Assembly (NCBI GenBank): GCA_946886855.1
Contig: CAMPJJ010000002.1
Coordinates: 57,951 to 121,950, forward strand
Direction: 5' to 3'
From: an uncultured Roseateles sp.
GTDB taxonomy: Bacteria; Pseudomonadota; Gammaproteobacteria; Burkholderiales; Burkholderiaceae
Length of the DNA stretch: 64,000 nucleotides
Shown: positions 43,030 through 51,990 of the stretch, in pieces
How positions within the stretch are numbered: position 1 is the first letter of the stretch
Layout of the letters: the number at the start of each line of letters is the position of its first letter
Made by a program: the position numbers and the translations under genes
Notes under the pieces: generated by a model
Told to the model about the DNA's origin: nothing
The model's input: only the letters and a program-made list of their open reading frames with translations
Databases searched by the model: none

Positions 43030-44961
43030 ATGTCGACCTTCGCCCCCCTCGCCTCCTTGGCCTCCTTTGCCTCCTTCGCCTTAAGCCTCCTCGTCATGAC
43101 CCACGCCCCCGCCGCCGCCGCGACGGCCGCTTCCGCTGCATCCACCTCCACCGCCCCGGTGACGCTCGCCCACGTCGAGCCGCCGGATTGGTGGGTCGGC
43201 ATGAAGTCCCCCGACCTGCAGGTGATGCTGCACGGTGCCGGCATCGGCGCCTTGGCGGCTGAACTCGCCCCGGCCCCCGGCGTGACGCTGGTCGGCACGC
43301 GGCGCGGCGACAGCCCCAACTACCTGTTCGTCGATCTGCGGATCGAGCCGTCGGCCAGGCCGGGCACGCTGACGCTGCGCCTGAAGCGCGACGGTCAGGT
43401 CGTCGTCGAGCATCCCTACGTGCTGCGCGCGCGCGCGGCGGGCTCGGCGCAACGCGAGAGCTTCGGCCCGAAGGATGCGATCTACCTGGTGGTGCCGGAC
43501 CGCTTCGCCAACGGCGATCCGTCCAATGACGTCGTGCCGGGCCTGGCGGAAGGTCTGCACCGGGAGGACCCGGGCGGCCGCCACGGCGGCGACCTCGCGG
43601 GCCTGACGGCCCACCTCGACTACATCGCCGCAATGGGCTTCACGATGCTGTGGCCGACGCCCGTGTCGGTGAACGACAGCCCGAAGTGGAGCTACCACGG
43701 CTACGGCGCGACGGACTTCTACCAGGTCGATCCGCGCTTCGGCAGCAACGCCGACTACGTGCGGCTCGGCGCCGAAGCCAAACGCCACGGCATCGGCCTC
43801 ATCCAGGACATCGTGCTGAACCACATCGGCGTGCACCACTGGTGGATGGCCGACCTGCCGACGGCCGACTGGGTCAACACCTGGCCCCAGTACACCGAAA
43901 CGCACCACGCGCGCATGTCGCTGCAGGATCCCTACGCCGCGCCCAGCGACCGCAAGCGCTTCAGCGACGGCTGGTTCAGCCCCGGCATGCCCGACCTCAA
44001 CCAGCGCCAGCCGCTGGTGGCGACCTACCTGACGCAGATGAGCCTGTGGTGGATCGAGACCGCCGACCTGGCCGGCGTGCGCACCGACACCTACAGCTAC
44101 TCAGACAAGGACTTCCTGGCCGCCTGGTCGCGCCGCCTCAAGGACGAATACCCGAAGCTGAACATCGTCGGCGAGGAATGGAGCCCGCATCCGGCGGTGG
44201 TGTCCTACTGGCAGGCCGGCAAGCACAACCACGACGGCTACGTGTCGTCGCTGCCCAGCCTGATGGACTTCCCGCTGCAGGAGGCGATGCTGGCCGGGCT
44301 CAACCAGCAGGACGCGCACGACGGCGGCTTCATGAAGCTCTACGAGGCGCTGGCCCACGACTTCGTCTATCCGGATCCGGCCAATCTGGTGCTGTTCGAG
44401 GGCAACCACGACACGCCGCGCGTCTACAGCGTGCTGCACGACGACCTCGAGCTGACGAAGATGGCATGGGCCTACCTGTCCTTCGTGCGGCGGATCCCGC
44501 AGTTCTTCTATGGCTCCGAAATCCTGATGACCAGCCCGCGCCATCGTGACGACGGCGCGGTGCGGGCGGACTTCCCCGGCGGCTGGGCCGGCGACGCGGT
44601 CAACGCCTTCACCGGCGCGGGCTTGGGCGAGCGCCAGGCCGGCGCGCAGGCGTGGTTGAAGCGGCTGCTGAACTGGCGCAAGGCCGAGCGGCTGGTGCAC
44701 GACGGCGCGCTGATGCAGTACGCGCCGCTGGCGGAGAGCTACGTGCTGTTCCGCCATGACGCGGCGAAGGGCCTGGGCGGCAGGCGTCTCATGCTGGCGA
44801 TGAGCAAGGCGAAGGAAGCGCGCGAGCTGGACCTGACGCGTTTCCCGGAGATGCTGCGCGACGGCGACACGGCGGTGGACGTGATGACCGGCGAGCGCAG
44901 GACGCTGGGCAAGACGCTCACGCTGCCCGCAAGGTCGGTGACCTTGCTGTCGATCGAGTAG
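43030..44961 (+). CDS. Exported neopullulanase/cyclomaltodextrinase-type GH13 enzyme (SusA-like)
   Basis: A 643-residue enzyme. A Leu/Ala/Ser-repeat signal peptide leads to a cyclomaltodextrinase N-terminal domain (V-E-P-P-D-W-W-V-G-M-K-S, about 50-150). The GH13 barrel follows: I-Y-L-V-V-P-D-R-F-A-N-G-D, D-I-V-L-N-H-I-G, G-V-R-T-D-T-Y-S-Y as nucleophile strand, G-E-E-W as acid, E-G-N-H-D. The N-terminal domain and I-Y-x-x-x-P-D-R-F match SusA-type neopullulanases that cut dextrins. It is the second gene of the amylase operon. Confidence 0.9.
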   Translation: MSTFAPLASLASFASFALSLLVMTHAPAAAATAASAASTSTAPVTLAHVEPPDWWVGMKSPDLQVMLHGAGIGALAAELAPAPGVTLVGTRRGDSPNYLFVDLRIEPSARPGTLTLRLKRDGQVVVEHPYVLRARAAGSAQRESFGPKDAIYLVVPDRFANGDPSNDVVPGLAEGLHREDPGGRHGGDLAGLTAHLDYIAAMGFTMLWPTPVSVNDSPKWSYHGYGATDFYQVDPRFGSNADYVRLGAEAKRHGIGLIQDIVLNHIGVHHWWMADLPTADWVNTWPQYTETHHARMSLQDPYAAPSDRKRFSDGWFSPGMPDLNQRQPLVATYLTQMSLWWIETADLAGVRTDTYSYSDKDFLAAWSRRLKDEYPKLNIVGEEWSPHPAVVSYWQAGKHNHDGYVSSLPSLMDFPLQEAMLAGLNQQDAHDGGFMKLYEALAHDFVYPDPANLVLFEGNHDTPRVYSVLHDDLELTKMAWAYLSFVRRIPQFFYGSEILMTSPRHRDDGAVRADFPGGWAGDAVNAFTGAGLGERQAGAQAWLKRLLNWRKAERLVHDGALMQYAPLAESYVLFRHDAAKGLGGRRLMLAMSKAKEARELDLTRFPEMLRDGDTAVDVMTGERRTLGKTLTLPARSVTLLSIE

Positions 44962-45006
44962 GCGGCTGAGCGCGCACGCCCCGTCCGGGGCGCGAGGCGC
45001 GCCTCC

Positions 45007-47016
45007 TCACACGTAGCAGCTGCACCCCATCGCGCCCCAGAACGCCTGCGCCGACGTCGCATCGCGCGCCGCGCTGGCGACCGCCGTGTGGTCATGGCCG
45101 TGCACGCCACAGCCGCTCGCGCAGGCGCACTGCGCGGCGTACTGGTAGCGGCGCTCGGCGTCGCTCAACGACGAGGCCATCGACGACTTTCGCGCCTGGT
45201 AGCCGCCGTAGGTCTTCACCGGCGACCAGTCCGGCATCGCGGGCGGCAGGGCCGGCGCGAGCGACGCATAGGCGCCGCTGCCGTGCACCGGCTTGCCCGC
45301 CACCACCGTCAGCACGGAGGTGATGTCCTGAATCTGGTCCTCGGGCACGGTCAGGAAGTCGCGGTCCAGCACTGCCAGGTCGCCGAAGGCGCCCGGCTTC
45401 AGCACGCCCTTCTTGCCGGTCTCACGCGAGAACCAGGCGCCGTCGGCGGTCATCAGCCGAAGCGCGGCGACGCGGTCCAGCCGCCGTTCCTCGGGATACA
45501 GCAGCGTGCCGCCGATCGTGCGGCCCGAGACCAGCCAGTACAGCGCCTGCCACGGGTTGTAGCTGTTGACCCGCGTCGCGTCGGTGCCCAGCGAGACGGG
45601 AATGCCCATCTCCAGCATGCGCTTGACCGGCGGCGTCTCTGCCGTCGCCTTCAGCCCGTAGCGACGGATGAAGTACTCGCCCTGCATCGACATCCGGTTC
45701 TGCACCGCGATGCCCCCGCCCAGGCGCTTGATGCGCTCGAGGTTCTGCGGCGTCACCGTCTCGCAATGGTCGAAGAACCAGCCGAGCTTGTCGATCGGAT
45801 GGTCGCGGTGGACCTTCTCGAACACGTCCAGGCTGCGCGAGACCGTCTCGTTGTAGGTCGCGTGCATGCGCCACGGCCAGCCGTTGCCGGCGAGGAAACG
45901 CACCACGCCCTCCAGGTCGTTCTCCATCGCCGCCGGCATCTCGGGGCGCGGCTGGAGGAAGTCCTCGAAGTCCGCCGCGCTGAAGGCCAGCATCTCGCCC
46001 GCGCCGTTGAGCTTGTAGAAATCGCTGCCGTCGCCGGGCCTGCCCATCTTCGCCCAGCGCTGGAAGTCCGCCAGCTCCTGCTTCGCCTTCTGCGGGAACA
46101 GGTTGTAGGCGATGCGCACCGTGAGCCGGTTCTCCTTGGCGAGCTTGTCGATGATCGCGTAGTCGTCCGGGTAGTTCTGGAAGCCGCCGCCCGCGTCGCC
46201 GACCGAGGTCACGCCGAGCCGGTTCTCCTCGCGCAAGAAGTGCAGCGTCGAGTTGAGCTGCTGCTCGGGATCGAGCTTGGGTCCGAGGTTCAGCGTGTTG
46301 TAGAGGATGAAGGCGTTGGGCTCGGCAAGCAGCAGGCCGGTCGGTTCGCCGCGCGCGTCGCGTTCGATGATGGCGCCGGCTGGTTGCGGCGTGTCCTTCG
46401 TGTAACCGACCGCGCGCAAGGCCGCGCGGTTCAGGAAGGCCTGGTTGTAGAGGTTGAGCACGAACACCGGCGTGTCCGGCGCGGCGGCGTTGAGTTCGGC
46501 GATCGTCGGCATGCGCCGTTCGTCGAACTGGAACTCGTTCCAGCCGCCGACCACCCGCACCCATTGCGGCGCCGGCGTGCGCGCGGCCTGGTCCTTGAGC
46601 ATCTGCAGCGCCGCGCCCAGCGAGCGCACGCCGTCCCAGCGCAGCTCCATGTTGAAGTTGAGCCCGCCCCGGATGATGTGCATGTGGGAGTCGGTAAGCC
46701 CCGGGATCACGCGGCGCTTCTCGACGTCGACGACCCGCGTCTTCGCGCCGGCGAGCTTCGCGATCTCCGCGTCCGGTCCGACGGCCATGACCACGCCGTC
46801 ACGCAGCGCGATCGCGGTGGCCTCCGGCCTCGCCGGATCCATCGTCATGATGCGGCCGTTGCGCAGGATCAGGTCGGGCGCGCCGCCCTGCCCCGACTGC
46901 GCGAGCACCGGTCCCGCCATCACGCTGATCCCGAGCGCGGCCGCCGCCTCCATGAAGTCGCGACGGTTGCCCTGCGGCGCGTCTTCGCGGCCGCTGCGGA
47001 TCAGGTCGGTGAACAT
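45007..47016 (-). CDS. Amidohydrolase family 3 protein (YtcJ-like) with Tat-like leader and Cys-rich tail
   Basis: A 669-residue metal-dependent hydrolase. The N-terminus N-R-R-D-F-M-E-A-A-A-A-L-G resembles a Tat signal (R18-R19). Then D-L-I-L-R-N-G-R-I-M-T-M-D, the metal motif D-S-H-M-H-I, W-R-M-H-A-T-Y-N, and late V-S-L-G-T-D-A-T as metal-binding Asp. The last 50 residues carry six Cys (C-A-C-A-S-G-C-G-V-H-G-H-D-H and G-C-S-C-Y-V), not part of the family core. The start at 47016 is preferred over an upstream frame without a signal. Substrate unknown; exoenzymes of this group act on amides. Confidence 0.87.
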   Translation of the reverse strand: MFTDLIRSGREDAPQGNRRDFMEAAAALGISVMAGPVLAQSGQGGAPDLILRNGRIMTMDPARPEATAIALRDGVVMAVGPDAEIAKLAGAKTRVVDVEKRRVIPGLTDSHMHIIRGGLNFNMELRWDGVRSLGAALQMLKDQAARTPAPQWVRVVGGWNEFQFDERRMPTIAELNAAAPDTPVFVLNLYNQAFLNRAALRAVGYTKDTPQPAGAIIERDARGEPTGLLLAEPNAFILYNTLNLGPKLDPEQQLNSTLHFLREENRLGVTSVGDAGGGFQNYPDDYAIIDKLAKENRLTVRIAYNLFPQKAKQELADFQRWAKMGRPGDGSDFYKLNGAGEMLAFSAADFEDFLQPRPEMPAAMENDLEGVVRFLAGNGWPWRMHATYNETVSRSLDVFEKVHRDHPIDKLGWFFDHCETVTPQNLERIKRLGGGIAVQNRMSMQGEYFIRRYGLKATAETPPVKRMLEMGIPVSLGTDATRVNSYNPWQALYWLVSGRTIGGTLLYPEERRLDRVAALRLMTADGAWFSRETGKKGVLKPGAFGDLAVLDRDFLTVPEDQIQDITSVLTVVAGKPVHGSGAYASLAPALPPAMPDWSPVKTYGGYQARKSSMASSLSDAERRYQYAAQCACASGCGVHGHDHTAVASAARDATSAQAFWGAMGCSCYV

Positions 47017-47176
47017 GGCGAACTCCAGTCGATGGGGACCGGCCGATTCTTCGCCTGATCGTCGCGACTGACCTCTCCCAAAAAGGGGGGACACCAATGG
47101 GGGATGCGAACCCTACGTCGAGGTGATTGCGACAGACGCCGTCGGCCGAATACGCTGCGAGTCCAAGGAGTCGATC

Positions 47177-47374
47177 ATGAAATCACCACGCGAATTGCAT
47201 GAGAAGTACGGCATTCCCTGCGTTGAGCGGACCAAGACCTACCCACCCAAAAAGCTTCCGCGACCTGGGGAGGAGAATCTGCCGCCCGACCAGCCCAGCC
47301 CGGCGTTGATGGCTGCAGCCAAGGAGATCATGGCCACGCATCGCGACGTGCTGCGTGCCCTGGCGAAGCGTTGA
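47177..47374 (+). CDS. Small protein upstream of the Doc gene, possible antitoxin
   Basis: A 65-residue charged protein (MKSPRELHEKYGIPC...), Pro-rich in the centre and with a helical C-terminus. The ATG follows AAGGAG. It ends 3 bp before the Doc-like gene. It lacks the Phd/YefM DNA-binding fold that usually partners Doc, so it is called an antitoxin only on position. Confidence 0.55.
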   Translation: MKSPRELHEKYGIPCVERTKTYPPKKLPRPGEENLPPDQPSPALMAAAKEIMATHRDVLRALAKR

Positions 47375-47377
47375 GCA

Positions 47378-47769
47378 ATGCTGCGCGACATCGATGTCGT
47401 GAAGTTTCACGACGCCATCCTGCTGGACGAAGGGGGACTGCCCGGATGGCGCGGTCCTGGAACGCTGGAAGGTGCCCTGTCACGCGTCGACTTCCGCATT
47501 CAGTTCATGGGCATGGGGGATGTCTTCGAGAGATTGCCGCCATGTATGCCGTCGCCATTGCTCGAGGCCATGCCTTCAACGATGGCAACAAGCGGACGGC
47601 GCTTGTGAGCGCTCTTACGTACCTCAAGGACAACGGGATCGAGTTGCGGCGAAGCGATGAACTGGAAGATGTGATGGTCGAAGTCGCGCAGGGACTGCTC
47701 GGCGAGAAGGACCTCGCGCAAGTCTTCCTCGCGTTGCATCCAACGAGCCACGCTCAAGGAGTGAAGTGA
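47378..47769 (+). pseudogene. doc: Doc (death-on-curing) Fic-fold toxin gene with frameshift
   Basis: Frame 2 from the ATG at 47378 reads as a Doc N-terminus (D-V-V-K-F-H-D-A-I-L-L-D-E-G-G, then T-L-E-G-A-L-S-R-V-D) up to D-V-F-E. From there the family sequence continues in frame 1 as I-A-A-M-Y-A-V-A-I-A-R-G-H-A-F-N-D-G-N-K-R-T-A, the Fic motif. The break lies at 47528-47533, where GAGAG stands where GAG would keep the frame, i.e. a 2-base duplication. Doc phosphorylates EF-Tu when active. The intact reading gives about 130 residues, the normal length. Inactivation or a sequencing error are both possible. Confidence 0.78.
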
Positions 47770-47829
47770 ACAGCGATGGAGGCGTCCTCCCGGTGCCTCC
47801 ATCGCGTTGACCACGCGCGATACGGTCGA

Positions 47830-49251
47830 TCAAGGCCTATCGCGCTTCGGCACCCGCGTCTCGATGGACTTCACCTGGTACTTCGGCTCGAAGCGGCAGG
47901 TCTGGCCCAGCTTCTCCTTGGCCTTCTCACAGCCGGCGGCGACGGACTCGGGCGTCGGCTTCTTCCCCTGCGTGGCCCAGGTCGTCAGCGCCTCCATCAG
48001 CGCCGCGTAGGTCGGGTCGCTAAGGTAGCTGTGATCCCTGTCGCCGGTGAAGGTCTGCACCAGCGCATCGCCGCGTCCCGCTGCGGCCATCGTGCGGCCA
48101 AAGCTCTCCTGCAGCTCGACCATCGCCGTCGGGTCGTGGATCGCGTGGACCGTCAGCACCGGCACCGGGATCCTCCCGCCCAGGTCGGCGTCGGCGGACA
48201 AGGTCGCCACGGCCTTCGCATCGGCCTTGTAGCGCAGCACGCCGGCGTTCAGCGCCGCGTCGTCGCTGGAACCCGCATACACCGCGCCGACGTTGCCGAA
48301 CGGGCTCGCGCCGCCGGTGCGCTTCTGCGCGATGTCCTGGAAGTGCCAGGTCGCCCAGTTCAGATGCGACTGGATGCTGCGCTCCGGGATGTGGATCACG
48401 TCGACGATGGTCTTGATCTTCGCCGACTGTTCCAGCGTCCGCTCTGCCGCCGGCTTGTTCAGGCCCAGGCAGTCGTCGACGCGCTTGGCGAGGTCGGCCT
48501 GCTTCAAGGGCGAGTCCGCCGGCAGTCCGATGTTGAGCGGGTATTGCGGCTCGCTCGGCAGCGGGTGGTTGTGGCACAGGTACTGGTAGACGACGCGCAG
48601 GTCCAGCCGGAAGTCGTAGCTCCGCGTCCCGCCGCCCAGCACGCCCGAGGTCAGCAGCACCGCGTCGTAAGGCTTGCCGTCGGCGAACAGCTCCGCACCT
48701 TTCGCCGCGACGCTGGCGCCCCAGGACTGGCCGTGCAGGTAGACGTGTTTCGGCTTGGCGACCTTGTCGATGAACAGGCGGCGCAGGCGCTCGTTGTCCT
48801 CCGCCGCGGCGCTCACCGCGACGCCGCCCTGCCGATAGCTGGAGGTCGCGAAGGCATAGCCCAGACGCGGCATGATCGTCCAGCGCTCGACGTCCTCGGT
48901 CACGCGCTTGATCGTGGGCGCGCCGAGGAAGGGCCCGCCGTGCGCATGCACGACGAGGTCGCCGTTCCACTGCCTGGGCATCACGATCATGTAGATCGCG
49001 CCGGCGCTGTCCGTGCCCGACAGGCAGCTCGCGCCGTCGCCGACGCCGGACGGACAGGCCGTCGGCGTCGGCGCGGCTTCACGCGCCATGTCGAAGCCCG
49101 GCGCCTGCGGCTTCTTCGCCACGGCGACGGGCGCGCAGCCCGCCAGGCCAAGAACGCCCAGCGCCATTGCGGCCGCGGCCGCCATCGTCGCCGTGCGCAC
49201 GGCCGGTCGCCACGCGCCGCTGCCGGCCCCTTGTGTCATCAGCATCCTCAT
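47830..49251 (-). CDS. Lipoprotein alpha/beta hydrolase
   Basis: A 473-residue predicted lipoprotein (L-G-L-A-G-C39). The hydrolase core shows V-V-H-A-H-G-G-P (oxyanion), the elbow H-G-Q-S-W-G-A-S-V (Ser nucleophile), I-H-D-P-T-A-M-V-E as acid region and D-R-D-H-S-Y-L near the C-terminal His. Several Met starts lie within the first 12 bases; 49251 is the longest with AAGAAGG upstream. An ester or peptide hydrolase in the envelope is inferred; no substrate is visible. Confidence 0.82.
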   Translation of the reverse strand: MRMLMTQGAGSGAWRPAVRTATMAAAAAMALGVLGLAGCAPVAVAKKPQAPGFDMAREAAPTPTACPSGVGDGASCLSGTDSAGAIYMIVMPRQWNGDLVVHAHGGPFLGAPTIKRVTEDVERWTIMPRLGYAFATSSYRQGGVAVSAAAEDNERLRRLFIDKVAKPKHVYLHGQSWGASVAAKGAELFADGKPYDAVLLTSGVLGGGTRSYDFRLDLRVVYQYLCHNHPLPSEPQYPLNIGLPADSPLKQADLAKRVDDCLGLNKPAAERTLEQSAKIKTIVDVIHIPERSIQSHLNWATWHFQDIAQKRTGGASPFGNVGAVYAGSSDDAALNAGVLRYKADAKAVATLSADADLGGRIPVPVLTVHAIHDPTAMVELQESFGRTMAAAGRGDALVQTFTGDRDHSYLSDPTYAALMEALTTWATQGKKPTPESVAAGCEKAKEKLGQTCRFEPKYQVKSIETRVPKRDRP

Positions 49252-49295
49252 CCCCTTCTTTCCCTTCAGGCATCACGCCCAGACCGCGGTGGCGG

Positions 49296-50600
49296 TCATG
49301 CAGGCACTGCGGGCATCGCGCCCCCGACCGGCAGCCGCTCCTGGCGACCGCGGCGCATCATCCACAGCAGACCCAGCCCCAGGCCTGCCAGCGCGAACGA
49401 GGCCGGCTCCGGCACCGCCGCGGCGAAGCCGAGCTGGTCGCTCGCCACGCGCTGCAACAGCAGCGCCTGCGCCGCGCTGATGCCGAGGTCGCGCGCGGCG
49501 ATCTCGTTCAGGCCCAGCACCGCCGGGTCCAGGCCGGTGATCGTGCCGAACAGCGTCAGCGCGCTCAGGTAGGACCCGTACTTGCTCGCATGGGTGCCGT
49601 CGTCGAACCACAGGTCGAGCAGCCCGTCCGTGGCCGCCGTGGAGGCATACATGTCGGGCGTCGCGACGCCCGCCGCGATCGCGCGCATGAAGGCCTCGCC
49701 CACCGGCGCGACGCCCTTGACGCCGCCCGAGCCGTCCGCGCCCGCCATCAGCGCGGCATTCGCGTAGGCCTGCTTGAGGTCGTCGGTCATCGCCTGCAGC
49801 GTCGGATAGAAAGACGGCGCCGGCTGCCCCGTCGGCGACACCTCGCCGGTGTTCTCGTCGGTGACCGTCGTGCTGGGCGCGTTGACCAGGTTGGGCCGCG
49901 CCCAGGTCTGGTACAGGTAGACGTCGGCCTTCGCGTTGGCGTTGGCGTTCGCCGGCACGTTGCGCAGCAGCGAGCAGGTGCCCGTCGACGCGCCGGTGAT
50001 CTCGGCGCACTTCGCGTTCGTGCCGCCGATCAGGTCGCGCTCCCGGTAGCTCAGCGCGTTGCCCTGGTGGATCCAGTTCTCGATCAGGTTGGTGTAGGTG
50101 CTGAAGTAGGCCGGGTTGGAGGCCAGGCCCGGCTGCCTGGTCAGCGGCTCGTCGCTCTGCTCCTGCAGCACCACCTTGTCCCAGGCCTGCGAGCCGATGT
50201 TGCCGCGCAGGTCCCAGCCGGCGTTGTTGGTGTTGAGGAACTGGCCGCGCAGCGAGGCCGCGTTGCGCGCCGAGATCGAGACGTCGTAGTCCAGCCCGAC
50301 CTGCACGGTGAACTGCTTGAAGAGGCCCGCGATGCCGCCCCAGGGATGAGGCTCGAAGCTGTTGGCGCCGCTGGGATTGCTGGCGTACATCGCCGCCGTC
50401 AGGTCGTGGACGTTGGCGGCGTTGTAGCTCATCACCGGATCGACGCGTCCGAAGGTGTAGCTGTTGCCGACGAAGAGGATCTTGGTCGCCTCGGCGTGGG
50501 CGCCCAGCGGCGCGAACGCCGCGAGGCCCGCCAGGGCGGTCAAGGCGAGCACGACCGCGCGGGTCCGGCTCAGGGGGTGGGAGAGCATGGTGGTCGACAT
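49296..50600 (-). CDS. PEP-CTERM protein with SGNH-hydrolase-like motifs
   Basis: A 434-residue exported protein with a signal peptide (cleavage near A-H-A-E-A). The mature N-terminus I-L-F-V-G-N-S-Y-T-F-G and the late D-D-G-T-H-A-S-K-Y-G look like SGNH blocks I and V. The C-terminus carries V-P-E-P-A-S, a hydrophobic helix (F-A-L-A-G-L-G-L-G-L-L-W-M-M) and R-R-G-R, a PEP-CTERM sorting signal for exosortase. Unusually, about 17 residues follow the basic cluster. No exosortase gene lies in this window. Confidence 0.85.
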   Translation of the reverse strand: MSTTMLSHPLSRTRAVVLALTALAGLAAFAPLGAHAEATKILFVGNSYTFGRVDPVMSYNAANVHDLTAAMYASNPSGANSFEPHPWGGIAGLFKQFTVQVGLDYDVSISARNAASLRGQFLNTNNAGWDLRGNIGSQAWDKVVLQEQSDEPLTRQPGLASNPAYFSTYTNLIENWIHQGNALSYRERDLIGGTNAKCAEITGASTGTCSLLRNVPANANANAKADVYLYQTWARPNLVNAPSTTVTDENTGEVSPTGQPAPSFYPTLQAMTDDLKQAYANAALMAGADGSGGVKGVAPVGEAFMRAIAAGVATPDMYASTAATDGLLDLWFDDGTHASKYGSYLSALTLFGTITGLDPAVLGLNEIAARDLGISAAQALLLQRVASDQLGFAAAVPEPASFALAGLGLGLLWMMRRGRQERLPVGGAMPAVPA

Positions 50601-50714
50601 GGTCGTGCTCCTTCGTTGCTGCTGGTTGAAGCCGAGGTGAGGCGGATGTCCGACGGACGCCGCAGGGACGTCCGTCGGCGGTCAGGCCGAGGTCAGGTCC
50701 GGATCGGAGGTCGG

Positions 50715-51818
50715 TCAGAAGTTGTGGCGCACGCCGGCCTCGAAGCCGCCGCTGTCGCCGCCGGGCTGCGTCGTCGCGAGACCGACGTTGAAACGCGTGC
50801 CGCGGGCCTTGTTGTCCACCTTCGCGAGGTTGGTGTACAGCGCCGTCCGCTTGGACAGGTCGTGGACATACCCGATCGCGATATGCGTGGCGTCGCTGGC
50901 GACGTTCTTCGCCTTCAGCCAGGTGTAGGCGAAGCGCAGCTCGCCCTGCGGCCACACCTGCCACTGCGTGCCCAGCATGGTGGCGGTCGTGCGGGTGATG
51001 CCGACCTCGTTGCGGCCCCACAGCGCCATCAGCCTGGCCGGGCCCCACTGGTAGGACATGCCCACGTTGCTCTGCGTGTAGTCGCCGGTGGCGTAGCGCG
51101 TCTTGGAGATCGCGGCCGAGCCGTTGAAGGTCTCGTTGCGCCAGCCGATGCGCACGCCGGTCAACTGGCCGTCCTTGCGCGTCGGGCCCGCCCCCTGCTC
51201 GCCCAGCGCCAGCATCGCGTGGCCGTAGAAGCCGTTGATGCCCGAGGGCGTGAAATAGCCGATCGAGTTGGACGCCCGCACGTTGGTGCGCGCCGTCGTG
51301 CCGTTGGCGGGCACCGGGTAGTACATGATCCCGGAGCTGCCCACGCCGTTCGTCCCGAACGGATGCATGGACGTGGTCAGGTTGCCGAAGGACGGCACGT
51401 AGTCGCGGCCCAGGCGCAGCTCGCCCCAGTCGGCCGACGAGATCTGCACCGTCGCACGCCGCCCCCAGGTCAGGCCGCCGCTCACCGAGTCCTTGTTGTT
51501 GGTGCTGGTGGCGCCGCTGGTGCCGTCGTCGACGGACACCGCCGACTCCAGCCAGAAGCCGACCTTCAGCCCGCCGCCCAGGTCCTCGGTGCCGCGCACG
51601 CCGAAGCGGCTGGAGGTGTTGCCGTCGCTGTTCACGAGGTAGCGCGTGTCGCTGCCGCTGGCCTTCAGCGCCTGCACGCCGATGTCGAGCAGGCCGAACA
51701 CCTGCACGCTGCTGCCGCTCTGCGCGTGCGCGACGCCGGCTGCTCCCACCGCGGTGGCAGCCAGGACCAGCGCCCGGGGCGTGTTCCACGCGCTCCTCGT
51801 ATGTCGTGTCGTCTTCAT
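50715..51818 (-). CDS. Omp32-like general porin
   Basis: A 367-residue outer-membrane porin. After a signal peptide ending A-H-A-Q, the mature part begins S-S-V-Q-V-F-G-L-L-D-I-G-V and contains S-S-R-F-G-V-R-G-T-E-D-L-G-G-G-L, W-G-E-L-R-L-G-R-D-Y, and ends E-A-G-V-R-H-N-F with C-terminal Phe, typical of betaproteobacterial trimeric porins. The start at 51818 is chosen over the TTG immediately before it. It is divergent from the LysR gene and likely under its control. Confidence 0.93.
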   Translation of the reverse strand: MKTTRHTRSAWNTPRALVLAATAVGAAGVAHAQSGSSVQVFGLLDIGVQALKASGSDTRYLVNSDGNTSSRFGVRGTEDLGGGLKVGFWLESAVSVDDGTSGATSTNNKDSVSGGLTWGRRATVQISSADWGELRLGRDYVPSFGNLTTSMHPFGTNGVGSSGIMYYPVPANGTTARTNVRASNSIGYFTPSGINGFYGHAMLALGEQGAGPTRKDGQLTGVRIGWRNETFNGSAAISKTRYATGDYTQSNVGMSYQWGPARLMALWGRNEVGITRTTATMLGTQWQVWPQGELRFAYTWLKAKNVASDATHIAIGYVHDLSKRTALYTNLAKVDNKARGTRFNVGLATTQPGGDSGGFEAGVRHNF

Positions 51819-51990
51819 CAACGTTGTCTCCGTCGGGTTGTTGTAGGTATCCGGGCCGGACCTTAGTGACCGCCCTCCATAGCGTCAAATACACTGATCC
51901 GCAGAGTCCGAGACGTTTTGAATATGGGACGTACGTAGCTTCCGCAGAGGAAAGCCGCGACGAGCCCGAGGACCAGGAGACAACGCAGAC

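Noticed and set aside
47515..47540. Programmed ribosomal frameshift in doc
   Set aside because: There is no slippery heptamer or following hairpin at the break; a simple GA duplication explains it.
49167..51866. 899-codon plus-strand open frame
   Set aside because: Antisense to the PEP-CTERM and porin genes, which have signal peptides and family motifs; the frame itself has none.
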